A stretch of DNA of 31,324 nt from UBA8337 sp049889915 (GTDB taxonomy: Bacteria; Pseudomonadota; Alphaproteobacteria; RS24). The stretch lies in the NCBI GenBank assembly GCA_049889915.1, contig JBMHCM010000101.1, positions 1 through 31,324 of the forward strand. The letters are read 5' to 3'. Position numbers and translations under genes: made by a program. Positions 1 through 8,819 of this stretch are shown here, piece after piece. Every line of letters begins with the position of its first letter. Positions within the stretch are counted from its first letter, which is position 1. A model generated the notes under the pieces. The model was not told the DNA's origin, made no database searches, and saw only the letters and a list, made by a program, of their open reading frames with translations.

Positions 1-1
1 C

Positions 2-1057
2 AATTTCAAAGGCTTTGAAAACGCCATGACGCTGGATATCGCCATGGGCGGTTCGACCAATACGGTGCTGCACCTTTTGGCCGCCGCGCATGAGGCCGGT
101 GTTGATTTCACCATGGCCGATATTGACCGCTTGTCGCGCAAGGTGCCGGTGCTGAGTAAAGTCGCGCCGGCCGTGCCGAATGTGCATATGGAAGATGTGC
201 ACCGCGCCGGTGGCATTATGGGTATTCTCGGTTCGCTGTCGCGCGGCGGTCTGTTGCATGATGACCAGCCGACTGTGCATTCCAAAACCATGAAAGAGGC
301 CATCGCCACTTATGATATTGCCGGTGATGTCTCCGCCGAGGTCAGCGAATTTTATCGCGCCGCGCCGGGCGGCGTGCCGACGCAAGTCGCCTTTAGCCAA
401 AGCCGTCGTTTTGACGATTTTGACAATGACCGTGAAAACGGCGTGGTGCGCGATGTCGAACATGCCTTTAACAAAGACGGTGGTCTGGCCGTGCTGTTCG
501 GCAATTTGGCTGAGAATGGCTGCATTGTGAAAACCGCAGCGGTGGCTGAAGAATGCTTCGAATTTACCGGCACGGCGCGGGTGTTTGAAAGCCAAGACGC
601 CGCTGTTGCCGCCATTATGGCCAATGATCAAGTAAAAGCCGGTGATGTTGTCATCATTCGCTATGAAGGGCCGAAGGGCGGGCCGGGCATGCAGGAAATG
701 CTGTATCCGACCAGCTATTTGAAATCCAAGCAGCTTGATAAGGTTTGCGCTCTGGTGACCGATGGCCGCTTCTCAGGCGGCACATCGGGGCTGTCTATCG
801 GACACGTTTCGCCGGAAGCCGCCAATGGCGGGCTTATCGGTCTGGTTGAGGATGGCGATAAGATTGAAATCTCAATCCCAAATCGTTCCATCCACTTGGC
901 CGTATCGGATGATGAGATTGCCAAGCGTCGCGCCGTACAGGACGCGAAAGGCTGGCAACCGGCTGAGAAGCGCGAGCGCGCTGTCTCGAAAGCGCTGAAA
1001 GCCTATGCCGCTTTCGCTACAAGTGCCGACCGCGGTGCCGTGCGCGAGATTGATTAA
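2..1057 (+). CDS. ilvD: dihydroxy-acid dehydratase, 3' part (5' end outside window)
   Basis: IlvD is the Fe-S enzyme that dehydrates 2,3-dihydroxy acids to 2-oxo acids in valine, leucine and isoleucine synthesis in the cytoplasm. The frame is open from the first bases of the window, so the ATG at 26 is an internal methionine; about 351 C-terminal residues of a protein normally near 610 are visible. Family landmarks include AMGGSTNTVLHL at the start, NGCIVKTAAV in the middle, the GPKGGPGMQEML stretch, and the C-terminal signature VTDGRFSGGTSGLSIGHVSPEA. The stop codon overlaps the stop of the convergent patatin-like gene by 4 bp (TTAA, 1054-1057). Identification is firm; regulation cannot be judged because the promoter is outside. 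Confidence 0.97.
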   Translation, partial: NFKGFENAMTLDIAMGGSTNTVLHLLAAAHEAGVDFTMADIDRLSRKVPVLSKVAPAVPNVHMEDVHRAGGIMGILGSLSRGGLLHDDQPTVHSKTMKEAIATYDIAGDVSAEVSEFYRAAPGGVPTQVAFSQSRRFDDFDNDRENGVVRDVEHAFNKDGGLAVLFGNLAENGCIVKTAAVAEECFEFTGTARVFESQDAAVAAIMANDQVKAGDVVIIRYEGPKGGPGMQEMLYPTSYLKSKQLDKVCALVTDGRFSGGTSGLSIGHVSPEAANGGLIGLVEDGDKIEISIPNRSIHLAVSDDEIAKRRAVQDAKGWQPAEKRERAVSKALKAYAAFATSADRGAVREID

Positions 1058-2145
1058 AGCGGTTGCACCATATCGCTGATGCGGCCGGTCGTGCAGGCGT
1101 CGATAAATTCGTCGCCCAGCGCGTGGCTACGGCGCACCACCTCGGCCCATTTTTCCATCCGCTCGGCTTCGTTTTTGCGGTATTTCGGAAAATCCTGACG
1201 CGACGGAATTTTGCCGTCCGGTAGCGCTTTCACCCAAGCGCGGCTTGGCGCAATCATCACCACTTTGTCGAGCAGCCGGGCAGGGGCTTTGCGCCAAGGA
1301 TAAAACTTATCGAACCAACGCATTTTGAAATGATCGTAAAAATGCGGGTAAAGAATAAGCCCGTCCGTCTCCGGCCAGAACGTGCCGGGCACCGGATGAT
1401 AATCCAGCATGCCGCCATCATGATATTTGTGCTGCGGATCTTCCGTCATGCGCACGGCCTGCATATACACCGGAATGGCGCCGGAGGCGCGAAGCGCGGG
1501 CAGAAAATTATCCTCTGTCAATTGCGCCTTGCGCACCGCATAACGGTCGCGCGCTTCAAACGGCAAGTCGCGGCGCGGGTCAGAAAAAATGGTGCGTTCG
1601 GCCAGTCCGCGCAAATGCTGTTGGGTCACGGTGGCCAATAATCCGGCGCGTGCCAAAGAGAGCGCCTGACGCGGCAGCTTGGCATTCAGCCCGCCATGAC
1701 AGCGCACCGTGCCGATATGCATGCGATAATTCGGATTGCGCAGAATATCAGCGACACCGGCGGCAATATCGCCTTCGGTATCATGCCCCATCACCTTTTG
1801 CAGCATGATGCCGAATTGCTCATCAATCGCCGTAAAGCTGACTTCTTCGGCATAGCTTTGGGCGATATAGGCATCGGCTGTTACGTGCAGTGTGGTGCCG
1901 GGGTCGCGCCGTGATGCGGCGGCCAGCTTAAAAGCGCCGACCGAAGTGCCGAATAAATCGACCGGTGTTTTATCGGTGCGGGCGGCCATAAATTGCGAGA
2001 ACACCTTATGGTCAATGCCGGATATGGCCAGCCATTTGGCAGCCCCGGAGGCGCCGAAAATCGTGCTGACATCATCCGGTGACAGGCCGTTCTTGCGAAT
2101 ATGCGCCAGCGCGCTTGGCCCGGCTGCAATTATCAAGTCAGACAT
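1054..2145 (-). CDS. patatin-like phospholipase/hydrolase
   Basis: This 363-residue protein looks like a patatin-family serine hydrolase, probably acting on acyl lipids. The nucleophile elbow GTSVG is at residues 66-70 (Ser68), and the partner aspartate is in the DGG motif (Asp243), the Ser-Asp dyad of patatins. The open frame extends 62 codons further upstream, but that extension lies wholly over the preceding peptidase gene. ATG 2145 was chosen because it makes an ATGTCTGA overlap with that gene's stop (8 bp), typical of translational coupling. No signal peptide is evident, so the protein is probably cytoplasmic or peripheral. The substrate is unknown. Confidence 0.8.
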   Translation of the reverse strand: MSDLIIAAGPSALAHIRKNGLSPDDVSTIFGASGAAKWLAISGIDHKVFSQFMAARTDKTPVDLFGTSVGAFKLAAASRRDPGTTLHVTADAYIAQSYAEEVSFTAIDEQFGIMLQKVMGHDTEGDIAAGVADILRNPNYRMHIGTVRCHGGLNAKLPRQALSLARAGLLATVTQQHLRGLAERTIFSDPRRDLPFEARDRYAVRKAQLTEDNFLPALRASGAIPVYMQAVRMTEDPQHKYHDGGMLDYHPVPGTFWPETDGLILYPHFYDHFKMRWFDKFYPWRKAPARLLDKVVMIAPSRAWVKALPDGKIPSRQDFPKYRKNEAERMEKWAEVVRRSHALGDEFIDACTTGRISDMVQPL

Positions 2146-2878
2146 TATTTGCATCCCGCATGGCGTGTTCAAAATCTGTGAATAGTTTGGCCGAGATGAT
2201 GTTCTCGCCATATTGAAACTCCGGATGCCATTGCACACCAATGCAAAAACGCGCCGTCTCATGGCGCACGGCCTCGATAATGCCGTCCGGCGCATGCGCC
2301 TCAACCAGCAGCCCATCGCCAAGCCGATCAATCGCCTGCCAATGCAAGGAGTTGGTCATGGCTGATTGGGTGCCGAGCAATTTATGGAAATACCCACCCT
2401 CAACGAAATTCACCTCATGGCGGGCGGCGAAACGGACATTATTGTCTTCGCTGTCGGGCGTCAGATGCGGCAAACGTCCGTCCTGCAAATGAATGTCGGT
2501 CATCAAACTGCCGCCGCAGGCGACGTTTAATTCCTGATACCCGCGGCAAATGGCCAGCAGCGGCATGTCTCGTTCCAGTGCCGCTTTGGCGAGGGCAAGG
2601 GCAGCGGCATCGCGCGCTTGATCATAGGGTTCGTAAGCCGCATCGGCCGCCACGCCATAATGCGAGGGGTGAATATTACTGCGATTACCGGTCAGCAACA
2701 CGCCATCCAGCCGGTCGAGCAGCAGCTCAATGTCGGGCGCGCTCTCATCCATATTGGCCGGTATCAACACCGGCTGCACATCCATATGTGTGGCCACGGC
2801 GGTCAGATACATATGATTGACCGCCTGCAAGCGACCAATATCATCATCTTTCGTGTTACAAATTATGCCCAGCAGCAC
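2138..2878 (-). CDS. class I glutamine amidotransferase-like peptidase C26 (gamma-glutamyl-GABA hydrolase type)
   Basis: This 246-residue protein belongs to the peptidase C26/PuuD family, which hydrolyses gamma-glutamyl amides such as gamma-glutamyl-GABA in the cytoplasm. The complete triad is visible: nucleophile Cys111 in AICRGYQELN, then His218 and Glu220 in GVQWHPEF. The oxyanion region near LLTGNRSNIHP also fits the family. The start is a GTG, preceded by GGAG eight bases upstream in CGGAGAAACGGC. It is the first gene of a two-gene minus-strand operon with the overlapping patatin-like gene. No polyamine catabolism genes are nearby, so the exact substrate is open and I do not assign puuD. 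Confidence 0.85.
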   Translation of the reverse strand: MLLGIICNTKDDDIGRLQAVNHMYLTAVATHMDVQPVLIPANMDESAPDIELLLDRLDGVLLTGNRSNIHPSHYGVAADAAYEPYDQARDAAALALAKAALERDMPLLAICRGYQELNVACGGSLMTDIHLQDGRLPHLTPDSEDNNVRFAARHEVNFVEGGYFHKLLGTQSAMTNSLHWQAIDRLGDGLLVEAHAPDGIIEAVRHETARFCIGVQWHPEFQYGENIISAKLFTDFEHAMRDANNV

Positions 2879-2996
2879 GCCGTTTCTCCGTCTTGTTTGT
2901 CGAGCTGTTTTAACTCATAATTAGATGGAAGGGTCAAAATTTCGACTTATTTGCCGCTCATGATAACAAGACAGGACAAGAAGGCAGGAAAGTAAT

Positions 2997-3587
2997 ATGC
3001 GCAAGATTATCACCCCGGTTTCATTGGCTCTCATTGCGGTGCTTGGCTTTAGCTCGGCCGCCTATGCGCTCAGTGAACGCGAAGGTTTGGATATTTACCA
3101 GCGCGGCCTTTATTCTGAAGCCATTGAATATTGGAAAAACGCCGCCGCTGCCGGTGATGCGGGTTCTGCCTATCGTCTGAGCGAAGAATATTTTGATGCC
3201 AAAATCGTGCGCCGTGATTTGAAGCTAGCTTTCAAATATCTGAAACAAGCGGCTGACGGCAATGATGCGCGGGCGCTGACCGATTTGGCCTCCATGTATG
3301 ATTATGGCACCGGCGTGCGCGAGGATCGCGAAAAAGCCGCCTCACTATACTTGCGGGCTGCGCAAATGGGCATGCCCGCCGCCATGTTCAATGTCGCCTC
3401 CATGTTGGAAACCGGCGAGGGCATCGCGCAGGATAAAATCGAAGCCTATAAATATTACGTGCTGTCGCGTGACCAAGGCTTTGCCCCCTTTGCCGTTAAG
3501 GCAATTGAAAATTTGGCTGCCAGCATGACGGCCGAGCAAATTGCCGAAGGCGAAAATCGCGCCGATAATTTTATTCCCGGCTATTAA
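2997..3587 (+). CDS. Sel1-repeat (TPR-like) secreted protein
   Basis: This 196-residue protein begins with a clear signal peptide: a basic start MRK, a hydrophobic core, and a probable cut after AYA (residue 24). The rest consists of Sel1-like repeats of about 36 residues with the usual pattern A-x-x-Y-x-x-AA--G---A---L---Y--G (for example around LKQAADGNDARALTDLASMY and YLRAAQMGMPAAMFNVASML). Such proteins are periplasmic or surface scaffolds for protein-protein contacts; no catalytic role is implied. A good ribosome site (AGGAAAG) precedes ATG 2997. It is a single gene, divergent from the peptidase gene and convergent with the cystathionine lyase gene, whose stop it overlaps by 4 bp (TTAA). 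Confidence 0.85.
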   Translation: MRKIITPVSLALIAVLGFSSAAYALSEREGLDIYQRGLYSEAIEYWKNAAAAGDAGSAYRLSEEYFDAKIVRRDLKLAFKYLKQAADGNDARALTDLASMYDYGTGVREDREKAASLYLRAAQMGMPAAMFNVASMLETGEGIAQDKIEAYKYYVLSRDQGFAPFAVKAIENLAASMTAEQIAEGENRADNFIPGY

Positions 3588-4774
3588 GCGGGGTAACCGG
3601 CGCGGCTAAAGCCGGCCAGCAGGTCGGCCTTCAAATCATCGACATGCTCCAGCCCGATTGAGACGCGCAACATTTGCCCCTCGGTCTCAAACGGCGCGGC
3701 GGTGCGCGGTATCACACATGGCACAATCAGGCTTTCAAAGCCGCCCCAGCTATAGCCCATGCCGAACAAGTCGAGATGGTCCAGCATGGCGGCCAATTGC
3801 TCTTCGCTGCATGGGTCCAGTTCAAAAGAAAATAATCCGGCGGCGCCGGTGAAGTCGCGTTGCCATAAATCATGCCCCGGTGCGCCGGGCAGGGCGGGAT
3901 AAAACACCCGCCGCACGAAAGGCAGCGACTGCAACCATTGCGCCATATGCAGGGCCGATTGCTGGTGCTGTTTCATGCGCGTCGGCATGGTGCGCAAACC
4001 GCGCAACGCCAGAAACACATCGTCGGGTCCGGCGCACAGGCCCAGCAGGCCGTGTGTGGCGCGCAATTTTGTGTGCGTGTCGCCCTTGGCCGCCACCGTG
4101 CCAAGTAACGCATCGGCATGACCAACAATATATTTGGTCGCCGCCTGCATGGAATAATCAACACCGTGGTCAAGCGGTTTGAAGTGCAGCGGTGTCGCCC
4201 ATGTATTGTCGATGGCGGTTTTGACGCCGCGTGCTTTGGCGGCCGCCACAATGGCCGGCACATCCTGCACCTCGAAGGTCTGCGAGCCGGGGCTTTCCAT
4301 AAAAATCATACCGGTATTGTCGCGGATGAGCTTGCTGATATCGCCGCCGATAAGCGGATCATAATATTGCGTCTCAATGCCCATATCGGCCAGAAAGCGG
4401 TCGCAAAATTTGCGTGTCGGCTCATACACGCTATCAACCATCAGCAAATGTTGTCCGGCTTGCAGACCGGCCAGTAGGGTTAATGATACGGCGGCGGCAC
4501 CCGATGGCGTCAACACCGTGCCGTCGGCATTTTCCATCTCGCTGACCGCCTCTTCCAAGGCTGCGGTGGTCGGCGTACCGCGGCGGCCATAGGTGTAATT
4601 CATCGGCTCGCGGCCGCGAATGGCTGCCAGTGAAGGATAGAGAATGGTTGAGGCGTGATAGACCGGCGTGTTGACGGCTCCGTCGAACTGCGCTGATTTG
4701 CGCCCGGCATGAATGGCTTTGGTTTCGTCTTTCACTGTTTTCTTTCGGCTCGGATTTGCTAAGGTCAGTGCCAT
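3584..4774 (-). CDS. metC: cystathionine beta-lyase-type PLP enzyme (trans-sulfuration family)
   Basis: This is a Cys/Met-metabolism PLP-dependent enzyme of about 396 residues. The PLP lysine is Lys214 in SMQAATKYIVGHADAL. The cofactor aspartate is in AIDNTWATP, and the NYTYGRRGTPTT and SGAAAVSLTL segments are family landmarks. The NTPVYHASTILYPS region resembles proteobacterial MetC, which cleaves cystathionine to homocysteine; a cystathionine gamma-synthase or other family member cannot be fully excluded. The frame runs open to 4903, but this would overlap aapJ. ATG 4774 is used, although a GTG at 4735 is also possible and would leave more room for a promoter, since ATG 4774 has no clear ribosome site. 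Confidence 0.85.
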   Translation of the reverse strand: MALTLANPSRKKTVKDETKAIHAGRKSAQFDGAVNTPVYHASTILYPSLAAIRGREPMNYTYGRRGTPTTAALEEAVSEMENADGTVLTPSGAAAVSLTLLAGLQAGQHLLMVDSVYEPTRKFCDRFLADMGIETQYYDPLIGGDISKLIRDNTGMIFMESPGSQTFEVQDVPAIVAAAKARGVKTAIDNTWATPLHFKPLDHGVDYSMQAATKYIVGHADALLGTVAAKGDTHTKLRATHGLLGLCAGPDDVFLALRGLRTMPTRMKQHQQSALHMAQWLQSLPFVRRVFYPALPGAPGHDLWQRDFTGAAGLFSFELDPCSEEQLAAMLDHLDLFGMGYSWGGFESLIVPCVIPRTAAPFETEGQMLRVSIGLEHVDDLKADLLAGFSRAGYPA

Positions 4775-4795
4775 TATTCGCAAATGAGGTTGGTT

Positions 4796-5818
4796 ATGCA
4801 AACGTTCAGCAAAGTTTTTATCGGCGCTCTGGTTGGGGCCGCTGTTTCTCTTTCCGCGCAGGCGGCTGATTCCACTCTGGATATCGTCAAAAAGCGCGGT
4901 CATTTGAAGTGTGGCGTGTCGCAGGGTCTGCCGGGCTTTTCCAACCCCGATGACAAAGGCAATTGGAGCGGCATGGATGTTGATTTGTGCCGTGGTGTCG
5001 CTGCCGCCATTTTCGGAGACGCCAAGAAAGCCAAATTCGTGCCGCTATCGGCCAAAGAGCGTTTTACCGCCATTCAATCCGGCGAGGTTGATATCATCGC
5101 CCGCAACACAACTTGGTCAATGCATCGTGACACCGGCCTTGGTGTCGATTTCCGTGCCGTCAATTATTATGACGGGCAAGGCTTTATGGTGCGCAAAGAT
5201 TTGGGCGTCACCAGCGCGATGGAATTGGACGGCGCTTCGCTGTGCACCAACCAAGGCACCACCACCGAACTCAATGCGGCTGACTTCTTCCGCTCCAATA
5301 AAATGCAATATGAGATTGTCGCCTTTGAAAAAGCCGATGAAGCGGTTGCTGCTTACAATAGCGGGCGCTGCGATGCCTATACCACCGACAGCTCAGCCTT
5401 GTATGCGCAACGCTTGAAGCTGACCACACCGTCGGCCCATATCGTGCTGCCGGAAATCATTTCCAAAGAACCGCTTGGCCCGGCCGTTCGCCAGGGCGAT
5501 GACCAATGGGGCGATATTGTTGCGTGGACGCATTATGCCACCGTCAATGCTGAAGAATTGGGCGTCACCTCGAAAAATGCCGAAAAGATGAAAGCTTCCA
5601 AAAACCCGGCCATTCGCCGCCTGCTGGGGCTGGATGGTACATTTGGCGCCAATATGGGCATTCGCGCCGATTGGGCTTTGCAAATCATCAAACAGGTCGG
5701 CAATTACGGCGAAATTTTCGAGCGAAATGTTGGCATCAACACACCGCTTGCCATTAAGCGCGGGGTCAACGCCCAATGGAAAGACGGCGGCCTGCAATAC
5801 GCCCCGCCAATCCGCTAA
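4796..5818 (+). CDS. aapJ: general L-amino-acid ABC transporter, periplasmic substrate-binding protein
   Basis: This 340-residue extracellular solute-binding protein of family 3 captures amino acids in the periplasm for the Aap transporter. A signal peptide ends at AQA (residue 23). The mature start (LDIVKKRGHLKCGVSQGLPGFS) and the long C-terminal lobe match AapJ/BztA, which are longer than ordinary 250-residue family 3 binders. ATG 4796 is chosen over ATG 4784 because GAGG lies seven bases before it. It is the first gene of aapJQMP, with 22 bp to aapQ. The start lies only 21 bp from the ATG proposed for the divergent metC gene. Confidence 0.95.
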   Translation: MQTFSKVFIGALVGAAVSLSAQAADSTLDIVKKRGHLKCGVSQGLPGFSNPDDKGNWSGMDVDLCRGVAAAIFGDAKKAKFVPLSAKERFTAIQSGEVDIIARNTTWSMHRDTGLGVDFRAVNYYDGQGFMVRKDLGVTSAMELDGASLCTNQGTTTELNAADFFRSNKMQYEIVAFEKADEAVAAYNSGRCDAYTTDSSALYAQRLKLTTPSAHIVLPEIISKEPLGPAVRQGDDQWGDIVAWTHYATVNAEELGVTSKNAEKMKASKNPAIRRLLGLDGTFGANMGIRADWALQIIKQVGNYGEIFERNVGINTPLAIKRGVNAQWKDGGLQYAPPIR

Positions 5819-5840
5819 TAGCTGACGAGACGACATTATT

Positions 5841-7001
5841 TTGCAGAAACTGAAATCCAACCTGCTGCGCCGTGATGTACTGCTGCAGGGGCTTGTTTTG
5901 GGCGCATTGCTGCTGGCCATGATTTGGCTGGTCGCCAATGTGCAAAGCAACCTTGAGCGGCAAAACATCAATTCCGGCTTCGATTTTCTGTCGGAGCGGG
6001 CCGGTTTCGGTATCAATCAGACGCTGATTGAATATACCGAGGATGACAGTTTCGCGCGCGTTTTGGCGGTCGGTCTGCTGAACACATTGTTGGTCTCTGT
6101 GCTGGGCATTGCGCTGGCCACAGTACTCGGCTTCGGGCTGGGTGTGGCGCGCTTATCGAATAATTGGCTGATCAATAAAATCGCCATGGTCTATGTCGAG
6201 ATTTTCCGCAATGTGCCTTTGTTGCTGCAAATCATGTTTTGGTATTTCGGCGTGTTGCGCAATTTGCCATCGCCGCGTCGCGCCGTCTCAATCGGCGACA
6301 GCGTGTTTCTCAGCAATCGCGGAATCATGCTGCCGGCCATTGAATTTGGGGCCGGGGCCGCTTGGTATGGGGCTGCTTTGGGGCTGACAATCGCGGCGCT
6401 GGTTTGGTTGCAGCGGCGCGCATCGCGGCATCAGTTGCAGCATGGCACCGGCTTGCCGGTTTGGCGTCCGGTGGCTGCCGTTTTGCTGGCGTCACTGGCG
6501 GTTGCCGCGCTGATTGCCGGTTGGCCGTTTGCCCTCGATGTGCCGGCCCTAAAAGGCTTTAACTATCGCGGCGGCATTGCGGTTATTCCGGAATTTGCTG
6601 CCCTGTTGCTGGCTTTGAGCCTATACACCGCATCATTCATTGCTGAAATTGTGCGCGCCGGTATTGAGTCCGTCAATAAAGGCCAGCGCGAGGCCGCCGC
6701 CGCTTTGGGGCTGCCGGAAAACCGTGCGCTGCGTTTGGTGGTTATTCCGCAGGCCCTGCGGGTCATCATCCCGCCGCTGACCAGCCAATATCTCAATCTG
6801 ACGAAAAACTCGTCGCTGGCTGTGGCGATTGCCTATCCCGATATTGTCTCGGTATTTGCCGGCACCACGCTGACACAGGTCGGCCAAGCGGTTGAGATTA
6901 TCTTTATTACCATGATGATTTATCTCAGTCTGAGCCTGCTCACCTCTTGGGCAATGAACCGCTATAATGCGCGTATGGCGCTGGTCGGGCAAAACACATG
7001 A
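5841..7001 (+). CDS. aapQ: general L-amino-acid ABC transporter, permease AapQ
   Basis: This 386-residue inner-membrane permease has the two-part layout of AapQ: an N-terminal membrane helix followed by the GFDFLSERAGFGI segment, then the HisMQ-type core with a long insertion in the middle. The EAA loop is intact (GQREAAAALGL), and so is the following TKNSSLA segment. The start is a TTG with only a weak upstream GACGAGACGAC stretch. No in-frame ATG lies nearby that would keep the first helix. The stop overlaps the aapM start (ATGA), indicating translational coupling. It forms the channel with AapM and is powered by AapP. Confidence 0.94.
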   Translation: MQKLKSNLLRRDVLLQGLVLGALLLAMIWLVANVQSNLERQNINSGFDFLSERAGFGINQTLIEYTEDDSFARVLAVGLLNTLLVSVLGIALATVLGFGLGVARLSNNWLINKIAMVYVEIFRNVPLLLQIMFWYFGVLRNLPSPRRAVSIGDSVFLSNRGIMLPAIEFGAGAAWYGAALGLTIAALVWLQRRASRHQLQHGTGLPVWRPVAAVLLASLAVAALIAGWPFALDVPALKGFNYRGGIAVIPEFAALLLALSLYTASFIAEIVRAGIESVNKGQREAAAALGLPENRALRLVVIPQALRVIIPPLTSQYLNLTKNSSLAVAIAYPDIVSVFAGTTLTQVGQAVEIIFITMMIYLSLSLLTSWAMNRYNARMALVGQNT

Positions 7002-8074
7002 GTGCCGCCTTTACCCCCACACCACCGCGTCCGGCGCCGGCCAATACGGTCGGCTTTGTCGGTTGGGCGCGGGCAAATATATTCGCCAGCAAGTTTGACA
7101 CGGCGCTGACCCTGATTGCGGTCGGTCTTATCGTTTATATCGCTGAGGCGGTTTTTGGATGGGCGATAATCGATGCCAGCTTCTCCGGCGCAGACCGCAC
7201 GGCCTGCCTGAAAGATGTGCAGGGGGCGTGCTGGCCGTTTATTGAGGCGAAATTCGGCCAGTTTATTTATGGCCGCTATCCGGAGGCTGAACGCTGGCGC
7301 GTCGATTGGGTGTTTGCGCTTGGGCTGCTGGGCCTTATTCCAATGCTGATGCCGCGCGCGCCTTACAAACAGGCCAATGTTGTTTTCCTGCTCGGCTTTT
7401 ACCCGCTCTTCACCTTTGTCATGCTGACCGGCGGGCCGTTTGGTCTGGTCGAGGTCGGCACCGAAGATTGGGGTGGGCTGTTGGTGACGCTGGTGGTGGC
7501 GATTACCGGCATTGTCGCCTCACTGCCGCTAGGCATCCTGCTGGCTTTGGGGCGGCGGTCCGAGCTGCCGATTGTGCGGGCGCTGTGCATCGGCTTTATC
7601 GAGATTTTTCGCGGTGTGCCGCTGATTACCGTGTTGTTTATGGCCAGCGTTATGCTGCCGCTGTTTTTGCCGGATGGGGTAAACTTCGACAAGCTGGTGC
7701 GCTGCCTTATCGGCGTCGCGCTGTTTTCATCGGCTTATATGGCCGAGGTGGTGCGCGGTGGTTTGCAGGCGATACCGAAAGGGCAATATGAGGCGGCGCC
7801 GGCGCTTGGCTTCGGCTATTGGAAGACGACCCGCCTGATTGTGTTGCCGCAAGCGCTGAAGCTGGTCATTCCGGGTATTGTGAACACCTTTATCGGCCTG
7901 TTTGACCTGCTGGGTATTGTGCAATTGCACTTTACCGATGCCAGCTGGGCGACACCGGAAACCCATATTACCGGCTATGTGTTTGCCGGTGGCGTATTTT
8001 GGGCATTCTGTTTTGCCATGTCGCGCTATTCGATATTTATGGAACACCATCTCTCAACCGACAAAAAGAGCTAA
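6998..8074 (+). CDS. aapM: general L-amino-acid ABC transporter, permease AapM (apparent internal deletion)
   Basis: This 358-residue permease is the partner of AapQ. It shows the long AapM N-terminus, the GIPLGILLALGRRS-type core start, the EAA loop (GQYEAAPALGFGYW) and the diagnostic C-terminus (CFAMSRYSIFMEHHL). The sequence after VIPGIVNTF reads IGLFDLLGIVQ (residues 299-309), whereas AapM homologues as I recall them have IGLF, then a segment containing KDTSLV, then IGLFDLLGI. About 12 residues therefore seem to be missing in frame, consistent with recombination between short repeats encoding IGLF. The gene overlaps aapQ by 4 bp and is followed 3 bp later by aapP. Function may be altered or the gap may be an assembly artefact. 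Confidence 0.9.
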   Translation: MSAAFTPTPPRPAPANTVGFVGWARANIFASKFDTALTLIAVGLIVYIAEAVFGWAIIDASFSGADRTACLKDVQGACWPFIEAKFGQFIYGRYPEAERWRVDWVFALGLLGLIPMLMPRAPYKQANVVFLLGFYPLFTFVMLTGGPFGLVEVGTEDWGGLLVTLVVAITGIVASLPLGILLALGRRSELPIVRALCIGFIEIFRGVPLITVLFMASVMLPLFLPDGVNFDKLVRCLIGVALFSSAYMAEVVRGGLQAIPKGQYEAAPALGFGYWKTTRLIVLPQALKLVIPGIVNTFIGLFDLLGIVQLHFTDASWATPETHITGYVFAGGVFWAFCFAMSRYSIFMEHHLSTDKKS

Positions 8075-8077
8075 CCC

Positions 8078-8818
8078 ATGAGCACGCCCGTTATCCGTAT
8101 AGAGAAAATGAACAAATGGTTCGGCAATTTTCATGTGCTGCGCGATATTGATTTGACCGTCACCTCCGGCGAGAAAATCGTCATTTGCGGCCCTTCCGGT
8201 AGTGGCAAGTCAACACTCATTCGGTGCATCAATCGGTTGGAGCAGCATCAAGAGGGGATGATTGAAGTACAGGGCACGGTGCTCGACGGTTCGCAAAAAA
8301 ACCTTGAGGATATTCGTTCCAATGTCGGCATGGTGTTTCAGCAATTCAATTTGTTTCCGCATATGAGCGTGCTGGACAATTGCACGCTGGCTCCGATTTG
8401 GGTCAAGCAAACCCCGAAGGAAGAATCCGAGGCGCAGGCGCGCAAATATCTTGAGCGGGTGCGCATTCCCGACCAGGCGGATAAATTTCCCGGTCAATTA
8501 TCCGGTGGCCAGCAACAGCGCGTGGCGATTGCCCGCGCGCTATGCATGAACCCTGACATTATGCTGTTTGACGAGCCGACCTCAGCGCTTGACCCGGAAA
8601 TGATTAAGGAAGTGCTGGATGTGATGGTCGAGCTGGCTGAAGACGGCATGACGATGATTTGCGTTACCCATGAAATGGGCTTTGCGCGGCAGGTCGCTGA
8701 CCGGGTTATCTTTATGGATGATGGCGAGATTGTTGAAGAAAACGCACCGGAAGCGTTTTTCTCAAATCCGCAAAATGAACGCACCAAGCTGTTTTTGAGC
8801 CAAGTGCTGTCGCACTAG
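8078..8818 (+). CDS. aapP: general L-amino-acid ABC transporter, ATP-binding protein
   Basis: This 246-residue ABC ATPase energises the Aap transporter at the inner face of the membrane. Motifs in order are Walker A GPSGSGKST (38-46), Q-loop VFQQFNLFPH (87-96), signature LSGGQQQRV (141-149), Walker B IMLFDEP (161-167) and the switch histidine in CVTHEMGFA. The sequence is typical of polar amino-acid importers (GlnQ/AapP). It is the last gene of the aap operon; one base separates its stop from the stop of the convergent GNAT gene, so there is no room for a separate terminator. Confidence 0.96.
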   Translation: MSTPVIRIEKMNKWFGNFHVLRDIDLTVTSGEKIVICGPSGSGKSTLIRCINRLEQHQEGMIEVQGTVLDGSQKNLEDIRSNVGMVFQQFNLFPHMSVLDNCTLAPIWVKQTPKEESEAQARKYLERVRIPDQADKFPGQLSGGQQQRVAIARALCMNPDIMLFDEPTSALDPEMIKEVLDVMVELAEDGMTMICVTHEMGFARQVADRVIFMDDGEIVEENAPEAFFSNPQNERTKLFLSQVLSH

Positions 8819-8819
8819 T

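Noticed and set aside
2146..2331. N-terminal extension of the patatin-like protein
   Set aside because: It overlaps the peptidase gene entirely, is rich in Arg and Cys unlike the family, and the ATG at 2145 makes a standard coupled overlap.
4775..4903. N-terminal extension of the cystathionine lyase-like protein
   Set aside because: It would overlap the start of aapJ by more than 100 bp and matches no part of the family.
5393..6016. 207-residue open frame on the minus strand
   Set aside because: It spans the end of aapJ and the start of aapQ in antisense; it has no domain or start signal.
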